Assembly (NCBI RefSeq): GCF_003751265.1
Contig: NZ_RJKN01000004.1
Location: 310,001-374,000, forward strand
Direction of reading: 5' to 3'
Source: Pseudokineococcus lusitanus
GTDB taxonomy: Bacteria > Actinomycetota > Actinomycetes > Actinomycetales > Quadrisphaeraceae
DNA length: 64,000 nt
Positions 41,061-49,009 of the stretch are shown piece by piece. The position numbers were made by a program, and so were the translations under genes. The stretch's first letter is position 1. Every line of letters begins with the position of its first letter. The notes beneath the pieces were generated by a model that saw only the letters and a program-made list of their open reading frames with translations, had not been told where the DNA came from and did not search any database.

Positions 41061-42365
41061 TCACCGGACGGCGGCCGCGATGCCGTCGGACATCGCGGTG
41101 ATCGTCGTCTCGACGTCCTGGCCGCCGACGAAGGCGCCCTCGAGCGCGTCCTGCAGCACCGTGATGATCGAGGCCATGTCCGGGGACGCCACCTGCCCGG
41201 AGTCCTCGGGGAGGACGACGCCGGCCTGGCCGACGAAGACCGGCGACAGCTCCGGCCGCACGGCGAACTCGATGCCCTGCTCGACGAGGTCGGTGCGGGT
41301 CGGCAGGAGGGACGCGCCGGCGCAGAACTCGCGCATCGACTCCTCCTCCGTCACCGAGGCGAGGAACGCCGCCGCGAGCTCGGCGCGCGGCGTCCCCGCC
41401 GTCGCGACGAGCGCGTTGCCGCCGAAGTCGCTGCCGCCACGCACCTTCCGCGGGGCGTACGTGGCCGTCCACTCGAAGTCGAGGGTCGCCTCGGCGTCGG
41501 GGACGAGGAAGGCGCCGCCCCAGACCATGGCGACGGTCTGCGCGTACCAGGAGTCGCTCGAGTAGGTGGCCGACTGGACCGAGCTGTTGGGCGGCACCCA
41601 CCCCTGCGCGAAGAAGGACTGCGTGAAGGCGACGGCCTCGCGCGCGGCGGCGGAGTCGATCGCCGGGCCGGACAGGTCCTCCGTGAGGAAGCGGCCGTCG
41701 GCCTGGAAGAGCCAGCTGAGCCAGCGGGTCACGCCGTTGCCCTGCCAGTTGACGGCGAACGGGTACTGCTCGGCCGGCAGCGAGCCGCGCAGCGTCGTCG
41801 CGACCTCCGCCAGCTGGTCCCACGTCCACGCCTCCTCCGGCGAGGCGGGGAGCTCGGTGATGCCCGCGGCGCCCAGCAGCTCCGTGTTGACGAGGATCGC
41901 CGACGTGTCGGTGTGGTGCGGCACGCCGTAGGGGGCGCCGTCGCTCTGCACCGCGGCCCAGGCCTGCGGGGTGAAGCGGTCGGCGAAGCCGTCCTCGAGG
42001 TACGGCGAGAGGTCGAGCAGCTGGCCGCGGCCTGCGTAGCTGCCGAAGGTGTAGTACGGGACGCGGAAGACGTCGGGCGGGTTGCCGGCCTGGATCTGCG
42101 CGTCGACGTTGGAGAACATCTGCTCGTAGGGCACGACGTCGAGCGCGACCCGCGCACCGCTGGACCCCTCGAAGCGCGCCACGGCGGCCCGCAGGCCCGC
42201 GAGCTCGCTGTCGGTGCCCCACGTCGTCACGGTCAGGGTGTCGGTGTCCCCTCCCGCCGCGTCGTCGTCGCCGGACGAGGTGGAGAAGCCGCCGCAGCCG
42301 CCGAGGAAGGTCGGGAGCGCCAGCGCGCCCGCCGCCCCGAGGAGCCGTCGCCGCGTGAGGTCCAT
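41061..42365 (-). CDS. Sugar ABC transporter substrate-binding lipoprotein
   Basis: A 434-residue solute-binding lipoprotein of the SBP_bac_1 class. The N-terminus combines a Tat-like twin-arginine (TRRRLLGAAG) with a lipobox LGGC, so it may be exported folded by Tat and then lipidated at Cys24. The ligand domain starts at TLTVTTWGTDSELAGLRAAV and holds the family motifs GNPPDVFRVPYYTFGSYAGRG (core NPPDVF) and APYGVPHHTDTSAILVN (core PYGVPHHTD). First gene of the importer operon, followed by both permeases. Ligand cannot be predicted; a neighbouring FGGY kinase and GH13 suggest sugars. Confidence 0.92.
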   Translation of the reverse strand: MDLTRRRLLGAAGALALPTFLGGCGGFSTSSGDDDAAGGDTDTLTVTTWGTDSELAGLRAAVARFEGSSGARVALDVVPYEQMFSNVDAQIQAGNPPDVFRVPYYTFGSYAGRGQLLDLSPYLEDGFADRFTPQAWAAVQSDGAPYGVPHHTDTSAILVNTELLGAAGITELPASPEEAWTWDQLAEVATTLRGSLPAEQYPFAVNWQGNGVTRWLSWLFQADGRFLTEDLSGPAIDSAAAREAVAFTQSFFAQGWVPPNSSVQSATYSSDSWYAQTVAMVWGGAFLVPDAEATLDFEWTATYAPRKVRGGSDFGGNALVATAGTPRAELAAAFLASVTEEESMREFCAGASLLPTRTDLVEQGIEFAVRPELSPVFVGQAGVVLPEDSGQVASPDMASIITVLQDALEGAFVGGQDVETTITAMSDGIAAAVR

Positions 42366-42486
42366 GTGTCGCTCCTGCCCTGGTGCCGGGCGAGCCGGCG
42401 AGCCGACGGCAGGCCCGGGTTCAGGGGGCCCTGGGGCGCGTGACCGCGCCCGCCGCGGCAGACCGTAGCCCCCGGCGCCGACGGCG

Positions 42487-42524
42487 GCGGCCCGGGCGCC
42501 CGCAGGAGCGGGAGCCCGGGCCGC
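42487..42524. terminator. Hairpin terminator after the aldo/keto reductase genes
   Basis: Seventeen-base arms (42487-42503 and 42508-42524) around AGGA with one mismatch. It lies just past the minus-strand stop at 42547 and before the binding-protein gene start at 42365. It should end the reductase transcript. Confidence 0.7.
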
Positions 42525-42546
42525 ACGAGCCGGACGCGGAGGTCGG

Positions 42547-43479
42547 TCAGGGGACGGTGTACCCCGCGGCGCGGAAGAGCTCGTACCACTCGGCGCGCGT
42601 GAGCGGCAGGTCCGAGCCCTGCGCCGCGGCGCGCACGCGCTCGGGGCTCGTCGTGCCGAGGACGACCTGCATCTGCGCCGGGTGGCGCGTGATCCACGCC
42701 GTCGCCACGGCGAGCTTCGGCACGTCGTACTGCGCGGCCAGGCGGTCGAGGACCGCGTTGAGCTCGGGGTAGCGCTCGTCGTCGAGGAAGACGCCGGAGA
42801 AGAAGCCCGCCTGGAACGGCGACCAGGCCTGGACGGTGATGTCGTGCAGGCGGGCGTGGTCCAGCGTCCCGGTGTCGCGGGCGACCGACTGGTCGAGCGC
42901 CTGCATGTTCGAGGCCACGCCCTGCGCGACGAGCGGGGCGTGGGTGATGGACAGCTGCAGCTGGTTGGCGACGAGCGGCTGCGTCACCGACCGCTTGAGC
43001 AGGTCGATCTGCCCCGGCGTGTGGTTCGAGACGCCGAAGTGCAGCACCTTGCCGGCGGCGGAGAGCTCGTCGAAGGCGCGGGCGACCTCGTCGGGCTCCA
43101 CCAGCGCGTCGGGCCGGTGCAGGAGCAGGACGTCGATGCGGTCGGTGCCGAGCGCCCGCAGCGACCCCTCGACCTGGGAGGTGATGCGCTCGTAGGAGAA
43201 GTCGAAGTACGGGCCGTCGGGGACGATGCCGCACTTGGTCTGGATCGTCACCGCGTCGCGCTCGGACGGCGACAGCGCCACCGCCTCGGTGAAGCGCTCC
43301 TCGCAGCGGTGCATCGAGCCGCCGTAGACGTCGGCGTGGTCGAGGAAGGTGACGCCGGCGTCGCGGGCCGCGGCCCACAGCTCCCGGATCTCCTCGTCGG
43401 TCTTGTCGGCGATCCGCATGACGCCGAGGACGACGGCGGGCACCTGCAGGCCGCTGGTGCCGAGGGGGACGGTCTTCAC
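42547..43479 (-). CDS. Aldo/keto reductase (YdhF-like)
   Basis: A 310-residue NADPH-dependent oxidoreductase with the (beta/alpha)8 AKR fold. The catalytic Asp and Tyr appear in FLDHADVYGGS near residue 53, and the Lys in TIQTKCGIVPDG near residue 86. His follows in DVLLLHRPDALV, and the C-terminal cofactor loop is VVLGTTSPERV. The pattern is close to the E. coli YdhF class. The GTG at 43479 starts two bases before the stop codon of the second reductase gene (43482), so both form a unit. Substrate unknown. Confidence 0.9.
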   Translation of the reverse strand: MKTVPLGTSGLQVPAVVLGVMRIADKTDEEIRELWAAARDAGVTFLDHADVYGGSMHRCEERFTEAVALSPSERDAVTIQTKCGIVPDGPYFDFSYERITSQVEGSLRALGTDRIDVLLLHRPDALVEPDEVARAFDELSAAGKVLHFGVSNHTPGQIDLLKRSVTQPLVANQLQLSITHAPLVAQGVASNMQALDQSVARDTGTLDHARLHDITVQAWSPFQAGFFSGVFLDDERYPELNAVLDRLAAQYDVPKLAVATAWITRHPAQMQVVLGTTSPERVRAAAQGSDLPLTRAEWYELFRAAGYTVP

Positions 43480-43481
43480 GG

Positions 43482-44354
43482 TCAGGCCTCCTGGCCGGTC
43501 GAGGAGAGACGGGCGACCTCGTCCGCGGTGAGCCGGAGGTCGGCCGCGCGGGCGGAGTCGGTGACGGACGCGGGCCGCGAGGACCCGGGGATCGGGACGA
43601 CGACGGACGCGAGCGCGAGCTCCCACGCGAGCGTCACCTGCTGCGGGCTGACGCCGTGGGCGTCCGCGACCTCCTGGAAGGCGGAGTGGCGGCTGCCCAG
43701 CTCCGCCGCCTTGGCGATGCCGCCGAGCGGGCTCCAGGGGAGGAAGGCGATGCCCTTCGCCGCGCAGTGCTCGAGCTCGGCGAGGCTCGAGCGGAACGCC
43801 GGGGAGAACTGGTTCTGCACCGCGACGAGGCGGCCGCCGAGCACGTCGTCGGCCTCGTCGATCTGCGCCACCGAGGCGTTGGAGATGCCGGCCATGGCGA
43901 TGACGCCCTCGTCGAGGAGGTCGGCGAGCGCGCCGACCGACTCCGCGTAGGGCACCTGCGGGTCCGGGCGGTGCAGCTGGTAGAGCCCCACGGCCTCCAC
44001 GCCGAGGCGCCGCGCCGACTCGCGGGCCGCGGCCTTGAGGTGCTCGGGCCGCGCGTCCTGGGTCCACGAGCCGTCGCCCGGGCGCAGGTGCCCGCCCTTG
44101 GTGGCGACGAGGACGGCGTCCGTGCCGCCGCCGTAGGTGCGCAGGGCCTCGGCGACGAGCTCCTCGTTGTGCCCGACCTCCCCGGCGTCGCGGTGGTAGG
44201 CGTCCGCGGTGTCGACGAGGGTGACCCCGGCGTCGAGGGCCGCGTGGACGGTGGCGAGGGCCCGCTCGCGGTCGGGGCGGCCCTCGATGGACAGGGGCAT
44301 CGCCCCGAGGCCGATGGCGGACACGGCGTGCGTGCCGATCTGTCGCTGCTCCAT
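43482..44354 (-). CDS. Aldo/keto reductase (IolS/YajO-like)
   Basis: A 290-residue AKR, more like the general aldo/keto reductase group. The active-site Asp/Tyr are in LVDTADAYHRD, the Lys in LVATKGGHL and the His in YQLHRPDPQVPY. The cofactor loop is VVVPIPGSSRPASV. The ATG at 44354 is chosen over the ATG at 44390 since family members begin MEQRxIG. It is divergent from the LysR gene at 44429, and the overlapping palindromes between them suggest LysR control. The two tandem reductases are only distantly related to each other. Confidence 0.9.
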   Translation of the reverse strand: MEQRQIGTHAVSAIGLGAMPLSIEGRPDRERALATVHAALDAGVTLVDTADAYHRDAGEVGHNEELVAEALRTYGGGTDAVLVATKGGHLRPGDGSWTQDARPEHLKAAARESARRLGVEAVGLYQLHRPDPQVPYAESVGALADLLDEGVIAMAGISNASVAQIDEADDVLGGRLVAVQNQFSPAFRSSLAELEHCAAKGIAFLPWSPLGGIAKAAELGSRHSAFQEVADAHGVSPQQVTLAWELALASVVVPIPGSSRPASVTDSARAADLRLTADEVARLSSTGQEA

Positions 44355-44394
44355 GTCACGACCGTAGGAAGGGTCGGTCCAGAAGTCCAACGTT

Positions 44395-44428
44395 TGCTTC
44401 TCATGGCATCGAGAAGCACCATCGATGC
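44395..44428. promoter_or_regulatory. Two overlapping palindromes in the LysR/reductase intergenic region
   Basis: First: TGCTTCTC (44395-44402) and GAGAAGCA (44411-44418) around eight bases. Second: GCATCGA (44406-44412) and TCGATGC (44422-44428) around nine. They overlap and the second abuts the LysR start at 44429. The first resembles a LysR-type T-N11-A box. The area is more A+T-rich than its surroundings. Confidence 0.62.
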
Positions 44429-45352
44429 ATGGACCTCCGGCAGATGCAGTACGTCGTCGTGCTCGCCGACGAGCGCAGCTTCACCCGCGCGGCGTCCCTG
44501 GTCGGCGTCTCGCAGTCGGGCCTGTCCGCGGCCCTCCGCACCCTCGAGGCCGAGCTCGGCACCGCGCTGTTCTCGCGCACGTCCCGCCGCGTCGAGCCGA
44601 CGGCGGCCGGCCTGGCGCTGCTGCCCTTCGCGCGCTCGATGCTCGCGCAGGCGACGGCCGGTCGCGACGCCGTCGTCCGTGCGACGCAGGCGCTCTCGGG
44701 GGTGCTGCGGGTGGGCGCGGAGCAGTGCCTCGGGGTCGTCGACGTCGCGGGGCTGCTCGAGCGCTTCCACCGCCGGCACCCGCAGGTGGACATCTCCTAC
44801 CTCCAGGCGGGCTCGCACGACCTCCTGACCGGCGTCCGCGAGGGCGAGCTCGACGTCGCCTTCGTCGGCACGACCGACGGCCTCGGCACCTCCCCGGCCG
44901 TCGAGCTGGGCCGCCAGCCCCTCGTCCTCCTCGCGCCGCCCCGGCACCGCCTCGCGACGGCGCCCGGCGACCTCGCGTGGGCCGACCTCGCCGACGCCGC
45001 CCTCGTCGACCTGCACCCGACGTGGGCCGTGCGCGGGCTCACCGACGCGGCCGTGGAGGCGCACGGCGTCCGGAAGCAGGTGCGCTGCACCGTCGGTGAC
45101 GTCCACGCGCTGCTGGACCTCGTGGGCCGGGGCCTGGGCGTCGCCCTCGTGCCGCGGCACGTCGCGGCCAAGCCCGAGGCCGCCGGGCTCGTCGCCCGGC
45201 CGCTGCCGGCCGACGCCCCGCCGTGGGTCGTCAGCGTCGTCACCGGCGGCCGCGAGCGTGTCGGCTCCCCCGCCCCGCACCTGCTCGAGCTGCTGGACGT
45301 CCCCGACGACGCCGACCGCCCGGCCCCGGTGCCCCGTCCCGTCGCCGTCTGA
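44429..45352 (+). CDS. LysR family transcriptional regulator
   Basis: A 307-residue regulator. The N-terminal winged helix is MDLRQMQYVVVLADERSFTRAASLVGVSQSGLSAALRTLE, with the usual recognition helix VSQSGLSAALRTLE. The effector domain begins near GVLRVGAEQCLGVVDVAGLLE. The C-terminal part is shaped as a periplasmic-binding fold, including VGRGLGVALVPRHVA. It is divergent from the reductase pair, and the palindromes at 44395-44428 fit autoregulation and control of those genes. The effector is unknown. The tail is Pro-rich. Confidence 0.93.
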   Translation: MDLRQMQYVVVLADERSFTRAASLVGVSQSGLSAALRTLEAELGTALFSRTSRRVEPTAAGLALLPFARSMLAQATAGRDAVVRATQALSGVLRVGAEQCLGVVDVAGLLERFHRRHPQVDISYLQAGSHDLLTGVREGELDVAFVGTTDGLGTSPAVELGRQPLVLLAPPRHRLATAPGDLAWADLADAALVDLHPTWAVRGLTDAAVEAHGVRKQVRCTVGDVHALLDLVGRGLGVALVPRHVAAKPEAAGLVARPLPADAPPWVVSVVTGGRERVGSPAPHLLELLDVPDDADRPAPVPRPVAV

Positions 45353-45394
45353 GCCTCTTGCCCAGGCGCAGGGCCCCTGAGCACACTGCGCCGC

Positions 45395-45847
45395 ATGAGG
45401 TTCCGCACGCGCGTGGAGCAGCACGGCCGGAGCGCCACCGGGCTGCCCGTGCCGGCCGAGGTCATGGAGGGACTGGGTGGCGGGGGCCGCCCTGCGGTCG
45501 TCGTCACGCTCGGCGGCCACACCTACCGGACGACGGTGGGGACCATGGCCGGGCAGCGGCTCCTGCCCCTCGCGGCGGAGCACCGGACCGCGGCGGGCGT
45601 CGCGGCCGGCGACGAGGTCGACGTCGAGGTCGTCCTCGACACCGCGCCCCGGACCGTCGAGGTGCCCGAGGACCTCGCCGCGGCCCTGGCCGCCGAGCCC
45701 GCGGCCCAGCGGCTCTTCGACGACCTGGCGCCCTCGCACCGCAAGGAGTGGGTGCGGTGGGTGACCGAGGCGAAGCAGGCGGCCACCCGGGACCGCCGCC
45801 TCGCCGCGACGGTCGAGGCCCTCCGCGAGGGGCGCCGGACCCGCTGA
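45395..45847 (+). CDS. YdeI/OmdA-like protein (DUF1905)
   Basis: A 150-residue protein of the DUF1905 plus bacteriocin-protection (YdeI/OmdA) type. The front part is a small beta barrel (RFRTRVEQHGRSATGLPVPAEVM and TYRTTVGTMAGQRLLPL). The tail holds AQRLFDDLAPSHRKEWVRWVTEAKQAATRDRR, with its core LAPSHRKEWVRWVTEAK diagnostic for YdeI-type helices. It follows the LysR gene by 42 bases on the same strand. A hairpin (45891-45911) separates it from the convergent kinase gene. The biochemical role is unknown. Confidence 0.88.
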   Translation: MRFRTRVEQHGRSATGLPVPAEVMEGLGGGGRPAVVVTLGGHTYRTTVGTMAGQRLLPLAAEHRTAAGVAAGDEVDVEVVLDTAPRTVEVPEDLAAALAAEPAAQRLFDDLAPSHRKEWVRWVTEAKQAATRDRRLAATVEALREGRRTR

Positions 45848-45890
45848 CGCCGGGCCGACCGCCGCCCCGGCGCAGGGGCCGCCCCGCCCG

Positions 45891-45911
45891 CCCGGTGGGA
45901 CGGCCACCGGG
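45891..45911. terminator. Hairpin between the convergent YdeI-like and FGGY kinase genes
   Basis: Arms CCCGGTGG (45891-45898) and CCACCGGG (45904-45911) around five bases, flanked by further partially pairing GC-rich bases (45883-45919). Located between convergent stops at 45847 and 45927, so it could end both transcripts. Confidence 0.55.
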
Positions 45912-45926
45912 GGGCGGGACGGCGGC

Positions 45927-47549
45927 TCAGGCGTGCTCGACCGCGGCCCGCTCGACGGGCAGGCCGGCCACGTAGCGGCGCAGGAAGGCGTCGAAGCCGG
46001 CGACGTCGTCCGCGTCCGGCGCGGCGGTGACGAGGCGGGCGTCGGCGAAGACCTTGCGCTGCAGGTAGTCCGCGAGCGTCTCGCCCTCCTCGCGGCCACC
46101 GGTGCCGGCCGCGAAGGCGGCGAGCACCGCGATGCCCCAGGCGCCGCCCTCGGCCGCGACGTCGCCCACCGTCACCGGGGTGCCGAGGGCCGCGGCGAGG
46201 TGGCGCTGCGCGACGCCCTCGGTCGCGAACATGCCGCCGTGGGCGAACATCCCCTCGAGCCGTACGCCCTCGCCGTCCAGCACGTCCATGCCCAGGCGCA
46301 GCGTCGCGAAGGCGCTGTAGATCTGGGTGCGGACGAAGGTCGCCAGGTCGAAAGGGCTGCCCGGCGTGCGGAGGAAGAGCGGGCGCCCCTCCTCCATCTC
46401 CGTGATGGGCTCCCCCGACAGGTAGTTGTAGGCGAGCATCCCGCCGCCGTCCGGGGCGCCCGCGAGCGAGGCCCGGAAGAGGGCGCCGAAGACGGTCGCG
46501 TCGTCGGCGGGGGCGCCGACGGCGACCGCGAACTCCTTGAAGAGGCCCGCCCAGGCGTCGAGCTCGCTGGCGCCGTTGTTGCAGTGGACCATCGCGACCG
46601 GGTCGCCCGCGGGGGTCGTCACGAGGTCGAGCTCGCGGTGCACCTGCCGCAGCGGCCCCTCGAGCACGACCATCGCGAAGATGCTCGTCCCGGCGCTGAC
46701 GTTGCCGGTGCGCGGCGCGACGGAGCCGGTGGCCACCATCCCCGTCCCGGCGTCGCCCTCGGGCGGGCAGACCGGCGCGCCCGCGGCCAGGCGGCCCGTC
46801 GGGTCGAGCAGCGCGGCGCCGTCGTCGGTGAGGACGCCGGCGACCTCGCCGGCCGGCAGGACGCGCGGGAGCAGCTGCGCGAGCGGCGTCGTGAAGCCGG
46901 CCCCGGCGAGGAGGCGGTCCGCCCTCGCGAGGCGCCCCTCGTCGTAGCCACCGGCGGTGCTGTCGACGGGGAACATCCCGCTCGCGTCGCCGACGCCGAG
47001 GACGTGCTCCCCCGTGAGGCGGCGGTGCACCCACCCCGCGAGCGTCGTGAAGGAGGCGAGCCGGGCGAGGTGCTCCTCGCCGTCGAGGACGGCCTGGACG
47101 AGGTGGGCGACGCTCCAGCGGTGCGGGACGTTGAACTCCAGCGGGCCGCTGAGGAGCTCGACGGCCTCGCCCGTGCTCGTGTTGCGCCAGGTGCGGAAGG
47201 GCACGAGGAGGCCGCCGTCGGCGTCGAGCGCCACGTAGCCGTGCATCATCGCCGAGACGCCGAGACCGCCGAGCCGCTCGAGCCCGACGCCGTGCCGCTC
47301 GCGGACGTCGGCGGCGAGACCCGCGTAGGCCTGCTGCAGCCCGTGCCAGACGTCGTCCTCGGCGTAGGTCCAGACGCCGTCCTCGAGGCGGTTCTCCCAC
47401 GAGTGGCTGCCGGCGGCGAGCGGCTCGTGGTCGGGCCCGACGAGGACCGCCTTGATGCGGGTCGAGCCGAGCTCGACGCCGAGGACGGCACGGCCCCCGG
47501 TGATGGCGTCGCGGGCGGACGACGCCCCTGCCGACGGGGTGACGGACAC
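45927..47549 (-). CDS. FGGY-family carbohydrate kinase
   Basis: A 540-residue ATP-dependent sugar kinase of the FGGY class (xylulokinase, ribulokinase and relatives). The first phosphate motif is LGVELGSTRIKAVLVG, the second ATPase-like segment AGTSIFAMVVLEGP, and the C-terminal FGGY-like region with LEGMFAHGGMFATEGVAQRHLAAALG (core LEGMFAHGGMFATEG). The substrate-discriminating residues cannot be assigned by eye. The ATG at 47549 gives a normal start. It lies near but not within the importer operon, which suggests but does not prove that it phosphorylates an imported sugar. Confidence 0.88.
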   Translation of the reverse strand: MSVTPSAGASSARDAITGGRAVLGVELGSTRIKAVLVGPDHEPLAAGSHSWENRLEDGVWTYAEDDVWHGLQQAYAGLAADVRERHGVGLERLGGLGVSAMMHGYVALDADGGLLVPFRTWRNTSTGEAVELLSGPLEFNVPHRWSVAHLVQAVLDGEEHLARLASFTTLAGWVHRRLTGEHVLGVGDASGMFPVDSTAGGYDEGRLARADRLLAGAGFTTPLAQLLPRVLPAGEVAGVLTDDGAALLDPTGRLAAGAPVCPPEGDAGTGMVATGSVAPRTGNVSAGTSIFAMVVLEGPLRQVHRELDLVTTPAGDPVAMVHCNNGASELDAWAGLFKEFAVAVGAPADDATVFGALFRASLAGAPDGGGMLAYNYLSGEPITEMEEGRPLFLRTPGSPFDLATFVRTQIYSAFATLRLGMDVLDGEGVRLEGMFAHGGMFATEGVAQRHLAAALGTPVTVGDVAAEGGAWGIAVLAAFAAGTGGREEGETLADYLQRKVFADARLVTAAPDADDVAGFDAFLRRYVAGLPVERAAVEHA

Positions 47550-47714
47550 GTCAGACCTCCAGGGCCACGGCGATGTGGGCGTTCACAAGCACGGACGGTA
47601 CCGCCCGCGCGGAGCCGGCGCGGCGACCTCCCCCGCCCGGGGGCCGGACGCCACCGGCGCCCGGGCCGGAGGACAGTGGGTGGGGACAGCACCCGTCCAC
47701 GGAGAGGACAGACG

Positions 47715-48659
47715 ATGAGAGCGGCCCGCTTCCACCGGTACGGCGGCCCCGAGGAGCTGAGGGTCGAGGACGTGCCCGAGCCGCACGCCACGGCGGGCAC
47801 CGTCCGGGTCCGCGTCCTCGCCGCCGGCGTCAACCCGATCGACTGGAAGCTGCGCCGCGGCGACCTGCGCGGCGTCGTGGACCCGCCGCTGCCGCTCGTG
47901 CCCGGGCGGGACGCCGTCGGCGTCGTCGACGAGGTCGGCGAGGGCGTCGACGACGTGACGACCGGCGACACCGTCTTCGGCAGCGCGGGTCTCGGCGGGC
48001 TGTCCGCGGAGCACGCCGTGCTGACCGCGTGGGCCGCCCCGGCCGCGGGCTGGTCGGTCGAGCAGGCGGCCTCCGCCGGGCTGGCCATGACCACGGCCGT
48101 CCACGCCCTCGCGGCGGTCGGCGTGCTCGAGCCGGGCACCTCGGCGCCCGGCCCCGTGGGCCGTGCGGGCGGGACCGTCCTCGTCGAGGGTGCCTCGGGC
48201 TCGGTCGGCGCCGCCGCGGTCGTCGCGGCCGTCGCCGCGGGCGCCCGCGTCGTCGGCACGGCCCGTCCGGAGAACCACCGCGTCCTCGAGGAGCTGGGGG
48301 CGGTGGCCGTCGCGCACGGCCCGGGCCTGGCCGGGCGGGTCGCCGCCGTCGCCCCGGAGGGCGTCGCCGTCGTCCTCGACGCGGCGGGCGCCGACCTCGA
48401 CCAGCTCGTGGCGCTCGTCGGCGACCCGGCGCACGTCGTCACCGTCGTCGACCCCGTGGCCGCCGGTCGCCTCGGCGCGCTCGTGGCCGGCGGCGAGAAC
48501 GACGTCGCGGCGCTCCGGACCGCCGCCGCGCTCGGCGAGCGGGGGCTCTACCTGCCGCGCGTCGGACGCACCTTCCCCCTCGAGGAGGCCGCGGCGGCGC
48601 ACCGGCTGGCCGAGGGCGGGTTCCCGGGCGGCAAGGTCGTCCTCGACCTGCGGCGGTAG
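47715..48659 (+). CDS. NADP-dependent oxidoreductase (quinone oxidoreductase-like MDR)
   Basis: A 314-residue zinc-free medium-chain reductase. It opens MRAARFHRYGGPEELRVEDVPEP, the usual entry of quinone oxidoreductase-like MDR enzymes. The nucleotide-binding motif is LVEGASGSVGAAAVVAAVAAGA, with core GASGSVGAAA, and the end is GRTFPLEEAAAAHRLAEGG. Catalytic zinc ligands are not present. The ATG at 47715 has GGAGAGGA eight to ten bases upstream. It is divergent from the kinase gene over 165 bases. Two overlapping hairpins follow at 48671-48746. Confidence 0.92.
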   Translation: MRAARFHRYGGPEELRVEDVPEPHATAGTVRVRVLAAGVNPIDWKLRRGDLRGVVDPPLPLVPGRDAVGVVDEVGEGVDDVTTGDTVFGSAGLGGLSAEHAVLTAWAAPAAGWSVEQAASAGLAMTTAVHALAAVGVLEPGTSAPGPVGRAGGTVLVEGASGSVGAAAVVAAVAAGARVVGTARPENHRVLEELGAVAVAHGPGLAGRVAAVAPEGVAVVLDAAGADLDQLVALVGDPAHVVTVVDPVAAGRLGALVAGGENDVAALRTAAALGERGLYLPRVGRTFPLEEAAAAHRLAEGGFPGGKVVLDLRR

Positions 48660-48670
48660 GCGCGGGCGGG

Positions 48671-48714
48671 GTGGCCGTCCCTGCTCGTGCACCTGCGCGA
48701 CGAGGGACGGCCAC
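48671..48714 (+). terminator. Terminator hairpin of the quinone-reductase gene
   Basis: Arms GTGGCCGTCCCT (48671-48682) and AGGGACGGCCAC (48703-48714), 12 base pairs with a loop of 20 that can pair further (GCTCG/CGACG region). Twelve bases after the stop at 48659. Its last four bases belong also to the next hairpin, so only one of the two can form. Confidence 0.72.
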
Positions 48715-48746
48715 CTCGGGCGCCGGCGGGTCGGCGCCCGAGGTGG
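48711..48746. terminator. Second hairpin, overlapping the first and abutting the tRNA repeat array
   Basis: Perfect 15-base arms: CCACCTCGGGCGCCG (48711-48725) and its complement (48732-48746) around GCGGGT. Its right arm ends on the first base of repeat copy 1. It could end read-through of the minus-strand tRNA transcript, and it competes with the 48671-48714 stem because of the shared CCAC. Confidence 0.68.
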
Positions 48747-48895
48747 CGGGACTCGAACCCGCGACCGCCCGATGACACGTCGGGTCGGCGCCAGGGGCCA
48801 GCAGCGGGACTCGAACCCGCAACCGCCCGATGACACGTCGGGTCGGCGCCAGGGGCCAGCAGCGGGACTCGAACCCGCAACCGCCCGATTACAAG
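48746..48895 (-). repeat. 58-base tandem repeat of the tRNA-Thr 3' half
   Basis: Copies begin at 48746, 48804 and 48862, exactly 58 bases apart. Copies 1 and 2 agree at 57 of 58 positions. The third is the true tRNA gene, agreeing over the first 28 bases. On the tRNA strand each unit holds the 3' side of the anticodon stem, variable loop, T arm and (copy 2) the full acceptor 3' strand, then a 24-base spacer that ends in an imitation anticodon arm CCCGACGTGTCATCGGG. Copies 1 and 2 lack the 5' half (D arm and acceptor) and cannot be functional tRNAs. Confidence 0.88.
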
Positions 48896-48926
48896 TCGGG
48901 TGCGCTACCAGTTGCGCCATGCTGGC
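48855..48926 (-). tRNA. tRNA-Thr (anticodon UGU)
   Basis: A 72-base cloverleaf: acceptor GCCAGCA pairs with TGCTGGC; D arm GCGC/GCGC with loop AACTGGTA; anticodon arm CCCGA-CTTGTAA-TCGGG with anticodon TGT; T arm GCGGG-TTCGAGT-CCCGC. No encoded CCA (CCC follows). The 3' half is duplicated downstream as a 58-base tandem repeat. Confidence 0.93.
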
Positions 48927-49009
48927 GCGGCCGGGGAGGCCCCGGCCGTCCCCCCGAGCGTAGCGACGCGCGGCGGGCGCGCCCCGCCCGGCGCGGTGAC
49001 GACGGCGCG

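Noticed and set aside
45933-48659. Single 908-codon plus-strand ORF
   Set aside because: Most of it is antisense to the FGGY kinase; only the last 315 codons are a real gene (quinone reductase). High GC opens many such frames.
48746-48854. Additional complete tRNA genes
   Set aside because: The copies lack the D arm and 5' acceptor strand, so they are 3'-half duplicates and not tRNAs.
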